The notes beneath the pieces were generated by a model that made no database searches, was not told where the DNA came from, and worked only from the letters and a program-made list of their open reading frames with translations. From contig CM037878.1 of NCBI GenBank assembly GCA_021292165.1, positions 292,254,971-292,318,970 on the forward strand: a stretch of DNA of 64,000 nt, in the 5' to 3' direction. A program made the translations under genes and the position numbers. Below are positions 23,131 through 35,240 of the stretch, piece after piece. Positions within the stretch are counted from its first letter, which is position 1. Every line of letters starts with the position of its first letter. The stretch is from Shinisaurus crocodilurus. Taxonomy: Eukaryota; Chordata; Lepidosauria; Squamata; Shinisauridae.

Positions 23131-23555
23131 CCACAGTAGGACAGTGGAAGCCGGAAGAGGAGCTTCCCTGGGTAGGGTGACTGCTTATGAATTGCCAAAA
23201 CAGGAGAAAGCGGGCGCACGTTTGCATAGACACATTTTATGCAAATTTATATGCATAGTTGCAAATTTAGGCATTATATTATTATTATTATTTAAATCAA
23301 AATACAGTAATGTGCAAAAGACTGCGACCAGATGACCTCTGTGCTGGCCTGTTCCATCCGCTGCCCCAGTGCTAACTGTGGGTGGGCAACAGATCTCCCT
23401 CTTTAAACTGGTATTGGACTGGGCAGCCCTTCAAATACAAGACACCTTCAAATAGAGGACAGTCCTCTGGCAGCCCTTCAAAGGGAGGACTGCCTTCTGT
23501 AAAAGAGGACACATGGCACCTTGAGCACCATTTTTAGCAGAAAGGTGGGGGGTAT

Positions 23556-23735
23556 AATTTATTTATTTATTATTTATATTTATTTATCGCCCATCTGGCC
23601 GGCAACCGGCCACCCTGGGCGATGTGCATAGGATAAAAACAAGATAAAATACATTTAAAACAATATAATTTTTTAAAAATCTTAACCCACCCCATATTCC
23701 CGCCTGAACAGCCAGGTTTTTAATCAAGAAAATAA
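23556..23735 (-). mobile_element. L2-type LINE 3' UTR
   Basis: ATCGCCCATCTGGCCGGCAA and CCCACCCCATATTCCCGCCT match, in reverse, the end of the L2 copy at 45517-46060. Further copies are at 35180, 58181 and 61605. Confidence 0.75.
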
Positions 23736-24858
23736 ATACATTTATCTTGAATTTATTTATTTATTTATTTCATTTATATACCACCCAACAGCCGAAGCTC
23801 TCTGAGGACCATTGCGTACTAGAAATGCAGCAAGGGTTTGATCCTGAAGCTGGGCCAGATTATATGTACACACACACCCCTCCAGTTATCCATGAGAAAA
23901 TTCACTCTGCCTCTTCCGCAAACGGCACTATGAAGACCGAGACCGCTGTGAGCCAAGGAGCAGCAGAGGCTCTGGTGTTGACCTGAACGCCAGGCCTCCT
24001 TCCTCCACGGTCCCTGCAGTGTGTGAAGATGAGAAGTCAGACGCAAGCGGGAACTGCCTTGGGCTTCCTCTCTTCCCAGCAGTGTCTCAGGAATGTAATT
24101 TTGGGTCAGCAAATACGCACATGGACCGGGGCCCCCATCCTGCTCAGGAGGATCCAAACTCACCAGGAGTTTGTAAACAACCCAAGGACTTCCACCCAGG
24201 TGACTGAATGACTCCCCCCCCCCTCCAATCCCCTGAAGCAGAACAATATTATATATCACACATTTTCACAGCAACTTTTAATACTGGACGACATCTGCCT
24301 CACCATCTCCATTCAACAGATGGTTATCTTTAATGGCATGATGCCATTTTGCTGGTATTTCTCTCACTGACGCAAGGGATCCGCCGACTGAATTTTTCAG
24401 CAAACACAAAATAGTCCTTCTGGCATTTTTATGACGTGAAGTATCTCATGGGGCACAACAGCGTCATATTAGGAGAGCACTCGGCAGGCCTGGTTGCAGC
24501 TGGTTGCACTTCTGCCGTGGAACTCAAGCTGCGGCCTTGAGAAAGTCGCTAACTCTCAGCCTCAGTTTCTTACCTATTAAGTGGGAATAAGCATAGCCTG
24601 CCTTACGTGCCTGTTGTACAAAGAACCACTGCAGTGGCTTTCAGGGGAGAGCATCCGGTTTGTGCTTGCTTGCTTATGGTCTTATAGTTCTTTATCCAGA
24701 GAGGCTTTCCGGATGGCACAAGTGCTAGCCAATAGGTCCCCATCCCAGATAGAATTCTATCAGTGTCAGAAGAGAAATGAGCTTCCTCAAGTTTAAGCTG
24801 AAACTGTGCAGAAAGCATGCAGAACTGATGTCTTACACAGCTTCCCCAAAGACTGAAA

Positions 24859-24892
<34 letters not shown>

Positions 24893-25001
24893 TGAGGGCA
24901 GTGCTGGTGCTATGAAACCAGCCTTCCCCAACCTGGTACCTTCCAGATGTGTTGGACTACAACTCCCAGCATCCTCCAGGCAGGCAAGCCAGCAAATATG
25001 A

Positions 25002-25142
<141 letters not shown>

Positions 25143-25285
25143 ATTTATTACCCGCCTCTCCATCTAGATCGAGGCGGGGAACAACAGAAAATATAAAATA
25201 CCTAAACTAAAACAACACAATATATACTATTAAACATCTTAAAACATCCTAAAAACATCTTTAAAACATCTTTAAAACATCTTTA
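25143..25285 (-). mobile_element. L2-like LINE 3' tail
   Basis: TTACCCGCCTCTCC-ATCTAG and the following AAACAT-rich stretch resemble an inverted LINE/SINE tail. It ends in short AACATCTTT tandem repeats. Confidence 0.45.
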
Positions 25286-25291
25286 GACTTA

Positions 25292-25432
25292 GAGCGCAAT
25301 CCTTTGCACGTTTAGACAGGAAGCGGGGGGGGGGGGAGTCCTACAGCTCCCAGCATCCCCAGCCAGCCTGGCTGGGGAATGCTGGGAGTTGTAGGACTTT
25401 TTTTCTGTCTAAACATGCATAGGATTGTGCCC
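25292..25432. mobile_element. Palindromic MITE, family D
   Basis: GCGCAATCCTTTGCACGTTTAGACAG is mirrored by CTGTCTAAACATGCATAGGATTGTGC (each arm slightly diverged), with the CCTACAGCTCCCAGC inner palindrome. Confidence 0.65.
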
Positions 25433-26212
25433 TTGGTTTCTCAGAATGGAATCCCCAACACTGGTATTTGCTTTTTAACTGAAAAGCAAAACTTGGCAGT
25501 CTGATTGGAAACTAGGCTTTCATACGATTTTTAAAAATCAGCGCGAGGAATGTACATCCTCCTTCACTCCGGGGAACTTTTCTTTACTCTTGCAGTCACA
25601 AAATTAATATCACTTAGCTCTTCCAACTGGGTGGCCCTTCAAATAAAGGACTGTCCTCTGTGATGTAGGACACATGGCCGGCCTAAAACCGATAGCAAAA
25701 TGCATAACTTTTAAAATTACATTGTATGGGGTGTTTTTTTATTGTTGGTTTTTTTTAACGTGGATTTTATTTGTATGAATTGTTGTGAACCGCCCAGAGA
25801 GCTTCACTTATGGGGCGGTATAGAAATGAAATGAATGAATGAATAAATAAAATAACAATACCATTTAAGTCACCTTCTGAATGAACATTATAAAATCTGC
25901 TATTATTAAACAACCAGTCGAGAGCATTTATTTTCTATGTCTGGTGTTCTTTTTAAAGAATGGAATCCTAAGCATGTTGTATCGTTGCTCTTTTTATGCA
26001 CAAAAAGAATCACTTTTCAATGGGATGGTTTACAGAAACAGAATTCAGATCAAGAAGGCCTGCCCTGCCTCTTTCTTTCCTTCACTTTTTACAGCCTCCT
26101 CCTTACTCTTCTTTGTTTTCCTTCCTTATGTTTCCTGTTTTGAATCTGGTGGGCAATTTCCTGACCACGCTAAACATGCCTGTTAGATGTAAACACACTT
26201 TAAGGCTTAGAG

Positions 26213-26348
26213 CAGCCTTTCCCAACCTGAGGCCCTCCAGATGGGTTGGACTACAACTCCCATCATGCCCCACCAGCAAGGCCTATGCCTACAACTATGG
26301 GAGTTGTAGTCCAACCCATCTGGAGGGTAACAAGGTTGGGAGAGACTG
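26213..26348. mobile_element. Palindromic hAT MITE, family C
   Basis: CAGCCTTTCCCAACCTGAGG start; the right arm ends AAGGTTGGGAGAGACTG. Flanks GCTTAGAG / GCTTAGAA form an 8-bp duplication with one mismatch. Confidence 0.8.
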
Positions 26349-26473
26349 GCTTAGAAGTATTGTGAATGTTCACTGCATTATTTTGTGTGTGTTGGCACGG
26401 CAGGAAGTTCAGAACTATCTTGCTTGCGCTTGCAGGCGGCCACTCTTAAACATCGAATTTCAAACGGGGGCAG

Positions 26474-26478
<5 letters not shown>

Positions 26479-26517
<39 letters not shown>
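26479..26517. repeat. (CT)n microsatellite
   Basis: An uninterrupted CT run of about 39 bases. Confidence 0.95.
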
Positions 26518-26522
<5 letters not shown>

Positions 26523-27207
26523 CTATTGAGAATATGCCAAGTCACACAGGCCAAAATCCCATCTTGTCCACAACTATGAAAGGTAGAGGAATCTTTTCCT
26601 CTCTTTTGCAGTGGGTTATCCAACTGAATTCAATGAGGTCTGCTTTTTGTGGAGAAAGCCTGAGCACACATGGTTGAGTGACCCTGACATCGGTTCCCCT
26701 TTAGCTGACACCCCGCATTCCCCCATCTTTCTACATAATCCCCCACCCTGGGGGCAGGAGACACAGTTCTGAGCAGACCCCGTGTGTGGTCACACCTGCA
26801 TAGCTACATCTGCATACTCTCAATAGGACACATTTACATCTACCCTCTAGGAAGAGCATGAACACTCCAAAGGTGGGAAGCAGTCTCAAAGAGCTGCAAA
26901 GTACCCCCAAAGTATCCGGGAGATGCCAGCCCCAAGAGGTGTGGCGGAGTGACAGGCAGAAACCCAGGGAGGGGCCAACCTGAACATTCCAGAGGCTCTG
27001 ATTGGTTGAAGGAGAGCATAGAACCCCAGGGAGTTGACAGTTAAAGGTTGTTGGTTGTCAGTTGGGGAAGAGAGTGGGTTGGAGTGGGGAGAGGGAGTGG
27101 GAGGTTAGTAGAGTAGGCAGGGAAAGGGGGTACTGAAGAGAAGAGTTCAGACAGGAAATCTAGTGACTAAGTTGTGAGAAAGCAAACGTGAAGGTGTTAG
27201 TATAGAA

Positions 27208-28817
27208 CAGGAGTCCTCAAACTTTTTAAACAGGGGGCCAGTTCATTGTCCCTCAGACTGTTGGGGGGCCGGACTATAGTTTGAAAAAAATATGAACGAA
27301 TGGATCAAGTAAAAAAAAAAAAAGGAACCGGGTCCTTTTTTTTTTACTTGATAGGGGTGGGGAAAAAATTTCTTAAATGGAAAGTTATTATAAATTAATG
27401 ATTATAATGTTAATAAGTGATTAAATAGAGGATGGAATTTTAGGCTGACTACGGGCTTGCACCCGCCTACCTACCTCGGTCGCTGGCCCGTTCTGCATTG
27501 CAACTGGACGTGGATACAATTCCAGAGGTATCTTCTAGCATGCACATGTGCATGTGTCTATCTCACATACACAAGGTCTCCCTTTTGAATTCCATACTAA
27601 TCTGGACAAACATCTTCGGGTCCTAAACTCTCAAGCTTTAGCGCAGGGTTGGGTTCGGCAACTTCTGGCCCTCCGGGGGTTGAACTGCAACTCTCATCAG
27701 CCCTGCCAGCCCAGTCAATGGTGAAGAATGCCCGGGAGTTGCAGTCCAACAACACCAACGAGGCCACAAGTTGCCCACCCGAGCATAACGCAAGGCGTGC
27801 ATGCAAAAGTATGCAGGTAGGGGGGGGGGGAGATGGAGAAAAGTCCACACGGCGAGAATGAGGAGCGTATCAAACGATCACGGGGTTTAAGAGATTTTGC
27901 CTATGCACTATTCCCATATTTATTCCTGCTTGGGCGATGAATCCCGACATACGTATATCTGGAGGAACCCCTTTCACAATCACCATCGTGATGCTTTGAA
28001 AGAACCTTAGCAGCTCCCAAGCGCCTCCCTGCTGCCTGCCGCCGCCGCCGCCACTGCTGCTAGTCCAGCCTCTGAGCTGCACCCTCCTCCTCCCTTCCTT
28101 TCACTTTCTCTTTGCTTTTCAACTGTCACCAGGGCCTGGCAGGGCAAGAGAGGAGGAGGAAGAGGAGGCAGCGGGCAGGGAGGGGAGCGCAGCCGAGGGA
28201 GAAGAAGCAGAATCAAAACAAGCGAGACACGCCTTTCCCCCTGGCTTGCACTTCTTCCCGTGGCCAGGCGAGCCCATTGTGCGTGAGGGGGAGGGGGAGC
28301 TGGCTCCTCCGCCTGACAATGGAGCTGCAATAAGCCGGGGTTGGTGGCGGTGGTAGCACCAGCGGCGGCGGCAGCAAGCAAGAGGAGGCAGCGGCGGTAG
28401 CAGCAGCAGCAGCATCAAGCGCCTTCTCCGCCGTCGTGTCCTCCTCCTTAAGCTTCCCGCTGCCGCCGCCACCGCAACCCGCTCCTCCTCCTCCTCCTCC
28501 TCTTCCCTTGGCGATGCCGAACCGGAAGAGTAACAAGGGCAAGAAGAACAAGCACGTCGCCAACAGCAGCGGGGACGAGCAGGGAAATTGAGCCCTGGCC
28601 ATCGCAGCCGTCGGAGGAGGAGGAAAGTGCGTGGGATGACATCAGCGTTATAATCCCGCGAGCTTTCCTCCTCTGACGGCTGCGGAAGAGTCGCGCGAGA
28701 AAGAGATTCTCCTTCTTGCGCGAACAACCACTATACCACCAATGATTGGCCGCTGGGCCAGATAAAAAGACAAGGTGGGCCGGATGTGGCCCGCGGGCCG
28801 TAGTTTGAGGACCCCTG
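27208..28817. mobile_element. hAT element carrying a CpG-rich fragment
   Basis: Ends CAGGAGTCCTCAAACTTT and GTAGTTTGAGGACCCCTG lie within the 8-bp duplication GTATAGAA (27200-27207, 28818-28825). Subterminal GGGGGCC and CGGGCCG motifs fit Charlie-like hAT elements. The 1.6-kb body contains a degraded MITE (27643-27790) and a CpG-island-like block (about 28000-28720). No transposase is encoded. Confidence 0.85.
28000..28720 (+). other. CpG-island-like block inside the hAT element, with a small basic ORF
   Basis: The block is dense in GC, CpG and GGA/GCC triplets, like a housekeeping 5' UTR. The ATG at 28514 opens a 25-codon frame, MPNRKSNKGKKNKHVANSS and then GDEQGN, stopping at 28589. The lysine-rich, serine/acidic composition looks like the N-terminus of a nuclear or RNA-associated host protein truncated at an exon edge. 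I do not recognise the gene. Capture of a host promoter plus first exon is an inference. Confidence 0.45.
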
Positions 28818-30265
28818 GTATAGAACAGTTCACAGGAGTCTCCACTTAGGGAGTGAAGGACCTTCTGTCTGAGGAAGGAGGTGAAACTCTGGACTAGTGT
28901 GAGGGACAGTTAAGTTCCGGGTCTGATACGGCAACTTTCAAGTAACCAAGCCAAGTTGATACAAAGAGCACTGTATAACAACTGCCTGCCTTTAACCTGA
29001 ATCTAAGCAGAGAACAAGTTTGAATTAACTGTTGAAAATCCAAGTTATCTGTGCCTGAGTTGAATATCAGTTTAGAGACTTCGTTAGAACAATAAAGCAA
29101 TCTTTTTATTCAAAGTTCTAATTCTCCAGAGTCTGACTGGTGGACAGGAAAGTAAGAAGTGAATTAACGGAGGGGCACCCTACTTCAAGTAATCAAATAA
29201 AACAAACTGCTCTTAATAAAGACAAACAATCGTGGGTGAACAACTACATATAATACCTAAGACACATTATCGGCTAACACAGTTTAAGAAGACAGCTTCA
29301 AGTCTGAAGTGACCCATACAAGGGGGCACTTGGTGAGAGCAAAGTACACATTGAGGGTGTGGGCTTTGCAACTAGGTGGGAAGCAGTCTCAAAGAGCTGC
29401 AAAGTACCCCCAAAGTATCCGGGAGATGCCAGCCCCAAGGGGCGCCACCCCCCCCGCAGGGTGGAGTCAGGCAGTCAGCCACCTGGTCATCGAGGGCGGG
29501 GAGGGGGCTGAGGGAGGGTAGAAAACCAAGCCCTCGAAAAGAAGGTTTTGCTGGGAACACGGTGCAGGCTTGCACGGATCCGGTCCCTGACTCCGGTCAG
29601 GACCCAGAAATCTCCAACCCCGGACACGATGCCCGGAGACCGGCTACACCAGACTGCTACACTAGAGCAGTAAGTCAGAGTCTCTGATGTAAGGTTACCC
29701 CTCTGCATTGAGCTAAGCCTACCCTGTATCTGAATTGAAACTTTCAGCTTCGGGTTATCTTTATTGACTTCCATGTTTATGGTGTGAAATTCCTGTAGTC
29801 TATTAGTTCAGCTCCATTAAACTCTTTGAAACTGACTAGCTCGTTGCCTCCATGCATTTCTATGTGATTCAGTGTCAATATCAATAGCTGCTATGTTTAA
29901 AGTCCTTGGGAGTCGCATACAGGGTACTTCTTCGGTGCTGGTTAACCCCTAAAGTACCGAACCCGCGTAATGGATCAGGGCCAGTCCGCCACACTTTTCA
30001 ATAACATTTTGTTATGTGCTCCAATGCTCCCAGCTTTCTTGTGAGGTAGAATGGGCTGAGAATGAGGCACTTACTTCTTAATTAATCGACAGCTCGCAGA
30101 CCACTCAAGTTAATTCACCTTAGTAGTCTGAACACTGTGGAAATTCAAACCTGCTGTTTTTTTCAGAGAAAGGTCAGAGACTTTAGCCAGATCCCTTTAA
30201 TTTAACCAGGTAGTTCTATCCAATCAGCCAGTATGTATGTGATACCATATCTAAAGAAACAGCAT

Positions 30266-30742
30266 CATGAAGACCAAGGAGCTATCAAAACAACTCCAGG
30301 ATAAAGTTGGGCAGAAGCACCAGTCAGGGTTGGGTAATAAAAAAAAATATATATCCCGGAGCACCGTTAAATCCACGGTTACAAAATGGAAAGAATATGG
30401 CTCAACAGTGACTCTGCCTAGAGCAGTGTTTCTCAACCTTGGGTCCCCAGATGTTTTTGGCCTACAACTCCCAGCATGCCCCAGCCAGCATAGCTGGCTG
30501 GGGCATGCTGGGAGATGTAGGCCAAAAACATCTGGGGACCCAAGGTTGAGAAACACTGGCCTAGAGAAGGCCGTCCACTAAAACTCAGTGAACGGGTAAG
30601 GAGGCGTCACCGTGTTGAGTACCTTGTGTACATCAAGTGGTCACAACAATGCCAATTGAATCCATTTCAGTTCCAGCTGGTGACACAACAAAATGAGGAA
30701 AAGTCAAAGGGGGAGTGAGTGAGTACTTCTGCAAGGCACTGT
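30266..30742 (+). pseudogene. Tc1-type transposase fragment
   Basis: The frame MKTKELSKQLQDKVGQKH, then SRSTVKSTVTKWKEYG-STVTLPRA, is the N-terminal helix-turn-helix of Tc1 transposase. After an inserted MITE it continues GRPLKLSERVRRRH. The 3' end (TTCTGCAAGGCACTGTA at 30726-30742) fits a Tc1 terminus. The catalytic domain is deleted. Confidence 0.75.
30424..30558. mobile_element. Palindromic hAT MITE, family A
   Basis: It is inserted in the Tc1 fragment with the duplication GCCTAGAG (30416-30423, 30559-30566). Removing it and one duplication restores the transposase reading context. Confidence 0.9.
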
Positions 30743-31308
30743 ATATACTCAGCCCCGGTGCAAGCTCGCTTGCGGCGGGAGTGCACTCATCTGCTGCCTC
30801 TCGCCATTGCCGCAGCTGCTGCAGCCGTCTTCTCCCGCTTGTCCACTGCTTCCATCGGGGACAGGACGGGACGGACAGCTGCAGAGACTGTGGCAGTAGC
30901 GAGAGGCGGCGTATGACTCTGAGCACTCTCCCGCCCCAGGCGGTAGGAGAGCTTGCACGCATGCTGAACCTATATATCCTTTCTCTCCATTTGCCTTGAG
31001 GAATGGAGAGAATGCCACATGTCCCCCTCTCCCCCTTCTCTTCCCGCCCCCCAGCCCTTTAGAGCTGCAGCTCCCACCCCATTGGCGCTCTCTGAAGAGC
31101 GCCAGCCGGAAAAGTGGCTGGCACAGCTCTTCAGAGAGCCAGCTAGGCCCAGATACCTGGCTCTGAGGAGTCCTTCCTCAGAGCCAGGCATTGTGGGAGG
31201 GGGGTGTCCTTGGAGATCGCCTGTACTGTGGGCTGAGAGGATCAGCAGAGCGGGCACCAGCAGCAACAGCAATGGGGGTGGGGTGAGAGACAGCAGCGGC
31301 CGTTCCTA

Positions 31309-32240
31309 AGAACATAAGAACTTAATCCAGCCATGCTGGATCAGACCAAGGGTCCATCTTGTCAGCATTCTGTTCCCAGAATGGCCAACCAGCAGCCCAC
31401 AAGTAGGACATGAGTGCAGCTGCACCCTCCAGCCCATGTTCCCCAGCAACTGGTGTCCATAGGCATACTGCCTCTGATACTGGAGGGGGTTGGACTCGAT
31501 GGCCTTGTAGGCCCCTTCCAATTCTACTTTTCTATGATTCTATGATATGATTCTATGATATAGCCAATCAGGACTAGCAGCCTCAAGGCTTTCCGGATAG
31601 GTGGCTGGTTTCCTACTGTTTGTGTGACCAGAAACCAATTGTTACCACCCAAGTTGCTAAATTCCTTTTAGCTGCCATGCAAAGGAGGGCCTTTCTATTG
31701 GGTAATAATTGAGAACTGTTCCATCTCTATTTGTCTGTATGCCTTGCAAATGTTGTGGCTGGTTTTTATTTTTATTTGGGTCATAATAATTGAGAGCTGT
31801 TCCTTCTCTTTTTTTTCTGTATGCCTTGCAAATGTTGTGGCTGGTTTTTATTTTTATTTGGGTCATAATAATTGAGAGCTGTTCCTTCTCTTTTTTTTTC
31901 TGTATGCTTTGCAAATGTTGTGGCTGGTTTTTATTTTATTTGGGTCATATGACCGTAATAAATCAAATCAAATCAAATCAGGACTAGTAGCCATTGACAG
32001 CCTTCTCCTCCATGAATTTGTCCAATCCCCCTTTAAAGCTGTCCAAATTGGTGGCCATCACCACATCCTGTGGAAGTGAATTCCATAGTTTAACTGCGCT
32101 GTGTGAAGAAGGACTTCCTTTTACCTGTCCTGAATCTCCCACCCATCAGCTTCATGGGATGACCCCTTTGGGGGGATTCTAGCATTATGCGAGGGGGAGA
32201 AAAAGGTCTCCCTGTCCACTTTCTCCACACCGTGCATAAT
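31309..32240 (-). mobile_element. CR1-type LINE (second subfamily) 3' end, interrupted
   Basis: The GCTGGATCAGACCAAGGGTC and GGAAGTGAATTCCATAGTTT blocks match 17901 and 55480. A CR1 tail (31485-31560) and another LINE tail (31581-31975) are inserted. Confidence 0.65.
31581..31980 (+). mobile_element. LINE 3' end with ~80-bp tandem repeats and (AATCA)n tail
   Basis: Three tandem units containing GCAAATGTTGTGGCTGGTTT lie at about 31700-31950. The insertion ends in AATCAAATCAAATCA. The flanks AATCAGGACTAG-C/T-AG on both sides look like its target duplication. Confidence 0.65.
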
Positions 32241-32401
32241 TCTGCACACCTCTGTCATGTGGGTGATGATCGACAAAGGAGAAAGCCAGCATCTGATCAG
32301 AAAGCGCTCTGGGGCTCTCAGGTCCAACACATGCATGGAGATAACAACACTTGGCACATTTGTTAGGCCATGGATGTAGCTTTAGAACAGGGGTGCTGAA
32401 C

Positions 32402-33082
32402 ACTGGTTTATGAAGCCATTGTATTACCAACTTTATTGTATGCCTGCGAAACATGGACTATCTATAAACGTCACTTCCACCTCCTTGAAAGGTTCCATCA
32501 ACGTTGCCTCAGGAAAATCCTGCAAATTACTTGGGAAGATAGGCAAACAAATGTCAGTGTACTGGAAGAAGCAAAGACTACTAGCGTTGAAAAAATGATC
32601 CTTCAACGCCAACTTCAGTGGACCGGTCATGTTGTTCGAATGCCTGACTGCCGTCTCCCAAAGCAGTTACTCTACTCCCAACTCAAGGATGGAAAGCGGA
32701 ATATCGGTGGTCAATATAAGAGGTTTAAAGATGTTCATAAGGCTAATCTAAAAAAATGCAATATAAACATCGAAAACTGGGAAGCTCTGGCCCATGAACG
32801 ATCTAACTGGAGGTTGGCCTTTCACAAAGGTTCCATGGACTTTGAAGAAGCCCGAGTGCAAGGTGAAAGGGAGAAACGTGCTAAGCGAAAAGCACGTCAA
32901 ACGAATCCTTTACAGGTCCATCTTCTATCTGGTAACCTGTGTCCTCACTGTGGGAAGCTGTGTGGATCTAGAATTGGCCTCCACAGTCACTTAGGGACCC
33001 ATCGCTAGAGTCTACACAATCTTCTTTAGAATTTCCTCCTTTTATCCTGGAAGACAATCTTACTCGGTCACGAGTGATCGCC

Positions 33083-33114
<32 letters not shown>
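32402..33114 (+). pseudogene. RTE/R4-like LINE 3' end
   Basis: The open frame to 33008 encodes the RT tail and zinc finger as at 991, without the frame break seen at 12080 and 13901. It ends in a (GAT)n tail of about ten units. Confidence 0.85.
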
Positions 33115-33117
<3 letters not shown>

Positions 33118-33836
33118 CTCAGAGCCTGTGGGTCAAATCCAGCCTATCTGGGGTCCCAAGATGGCTAGGCCCCCTTTCCCCAGCCATCGATTGTGTAAAG
33201 AAAAGAGCCTCTGGGGTTTCCCCCCCCACACACACACACACACCTCCTCTTTGTGCAGACCAGGTGGTCCCAGCTGGGGGCTGGGAGAAGGGGCGAAATG
33301 TACATTAGTTGTCTGATGAAATGTACATTAGTTGTCCCATGCCTCACAGAATGCCAAGCCATTCATATGCAAAATGCAAATGTTCTAAAGCCCACTAGCC
33401 ATGAGTCAACCCTCCCCTCTGCCTGGGCCAGGTGAAGTTCACCCTGATTGGCTCAAGACAGCTGAGCTACTGAAAAGAGATGGGGGGGGGGAAGAATCTA
33501 TATTGCCAGCTGTGGCATCTGGTTTTGGTTGTTGATCATGGGCAGCGAGCAAGCTGCGCGGAGGTCCAGGTCTTCGGACTTGCCTCAGGATCCGCCCCCA
33601 GGTGGCTCCTGGTAAAATCAGCTGGACGAGGGCTGTGGAGCCCTGGAGAAGAGGGCCACCCATCCCAGACCTTAGGGGTGGGTGCGGTGGCCTGTACGTG
33701 TGGTAGGGCTTTAATGCTGAGGAAGCCCTGAAGAGAACCGGCCCCCCAGGTAAAGAGTAAGTGCCTGGGAGAGATATAAGGAATCAGCTTTATTGTTTTG
33801 TAGCTTTACTGTTTGTACCAAAGTGTCTCTCTATCT

Positions 33837-34184
33837 CAGTGCTTCTCAATTATTTTCTGTCATGCCCCCCCTAGGAAGAAGAAAACATTTCGCGCGCCCC
33901 GCGCGACTGTAAATAGTATCATTTGTCTATAAAATTGTTATAAGTGCACCTCTGCATAACACTGTATCCTTATTAACGTATAAGAGAATAAAAAAAGAAA
34001 GAAATGTGGATCAATTTACAACAAAGAATAGCTTTATTAACTGTAGCAGAAAAGATTTAAAGGAGCACAGGATTTAAAGGAACACAATATTAAAAAAAAC
34101 CTTTAACTGAGGTCAAACGAGCCCCCCTTTACGGAGCCTCGCGCCCCCCCCTGGGGGGCCCGCCCCACTATTTGAGAAGCACTG
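33837..34184. mobile_element. hAT element (CAGTGCTTCTCAA ends), short form
   Basis: Ends CAGTGCTTCTCAATTATT and ATTTGAGAAGCACTG lie within the duplication CTCTATCT (33829-33836, 34185-34192). The last ~65 bases are nearly identical to the long form at 51239-52350. Confidence 0.88.
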
Positions 34185-34515
34185 CTCTATCTGGTCTCCT
34201 TCCCTCATTTCCCACCTTTTGTTGTAATCTGTTTACCTGAATAAACCTTCTTGGTTTTTACCCCACATGGCATTTGTGGTTGCTCTGTGATTCAGCTAAA
34301 TCCAGGGTATAGACAAAGGGCAAGTCCCTGAGAGATTCAAGTCAGGACTGCAGAGCTAAGGCTGGCAGTCTGGCACCTTGGGATCTCTGATCTGGGTCTT
34401 GGGAAGAAAGGGTGGGTTGGCAGAGCCAGCCAGCCACCCTCCCCTTCCTTCACAGATTGTTTAGCATTTCTGGGTTTTGTGTATTCCCACCCGCCCCGCA
34501 TAGGTTGAAATGCCT

Positions 34516-34920
34516 TGTTAAAGAATTAATTATAAACTTGTTAACGGCAGGTAGACTAATGATAGCAAGGAAATGGAAAATTCAGCAAGTTTTCACTATT
34601 ACTGATTGGTATAAAGAAGTATGGGATATGGCATTGAATGATATGTTGACTCGTAATATCAAATGCAAAAGGGGTCGATTAAAGAAAAATATTTTCAAGG
34701 ATATTTGGGGTTTATTTCTGGAATATGTGTTAAAAAAGGGGGAAAGGGAGTTTACCCTGTCAAGATATGTTGTATTTTTGGAATAATGAACAATTATAGA
34801 GTCATTGTATTATTTGGTCCCATGGTGATGGGAGCACTATATTAGTTATATGTGTGTGTTATTTTCTTTGTATTGTTCAAAAATTTAAATAAAAAATATT
34901 TACAAACAAACAAACAAAAA
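34516..34920 (+). pseudogene. L1 LINE 3' end
   Basis: It encodes the ORF2 C-terminus: VKELIINLLTAGRLMIARKW, ITDWYKEVWDMALNDMLT. It ends in AATAAAAAAT and an A-rich tail. A 10-bp duplication TGAAATGCCT flanks it (34506-34515, 34921-34930). It is heavily 5' truncated. Confidence 0.85.
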
Positions 34921-34966
34921 TGAAATGCCTCTCCTAAAGCTTGGCTACTGGCAGTAAGAGATTTAA

Positions 34967-35036
34967 GGCGCAATCCTATACAGGTTTAGACAGAAAAAGA
35001 GGCCTGCAACTCCCAGCATGCCCCAGCCAGCATAGG
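34967..35036. mobile_element. Half copy of family D MITE
   Basis: GGCGCAATCCTATACAGGTT and the CAACTCCCAGCATGCCCC arm are present; the right arm is missing. Confidence 0.5.
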
Positions 35037-35179
35037 ACGACTCATGCAGTTTTTGCCACAGTAAAAATGAGGCTCCTTTGCACCACATGATGGAGCTGCT
35101 CCCAGAGGTGCACCTCTTGCCTCCCTTCCACACTGCACGCGTTGCATTTCCAACTTGCCCTGTTTGTTTGTTTGTTTAT

Positions 35180-35240
35180 TTATTTATTTATTTATTATAT
35201 TTATGAATCGCCCATCTGGCCAGACATCCGGCCACTGTTG
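35180..35240 (-). mobile_element. L2-type LINE tail fragment
   Basis: ATGAATCGCCCATCTGGCCA with the TTTATTTATT run is the truncated inverted end also seen at 58200. Confidence 0.6.

Larger units (their letters stand above)
26648..29993 (+). mobile_element. LTR (TGTGGAGA...CCGCCACA) with nested insertions
   Basis: The outer ends TGTGGAGA and CCGCCACA lie inside a perfect 5-bp duplication CTTTT (26643-26647, 29994-29998). Both ends match the inverted copy at 50884-52740. The middle (26937-29369) is foreign. It is bounded by a 66-base direct repeat (26871-26936 and 29370-29435) and contains another LTR-like segment with AATAAA near 29091 and a hAT element. No gag, pol or env frame is seen. Confidence 0.75.

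Noticed and set aside
28119..28727. 202-codon minus-strand open frame in the CpG-rich block of the hAT element
   Set aside because: It is low-complexity serine, proline, leucine and glutamate runs from GGA/CTC triplets, with no recognised domain.
26648..29993. Intact endogenous retrovirus with coding genes
   Set aside because: No gag, pol or env-like frame occurs between the LTR ends; only LTR sequence and nested repeats are seen.
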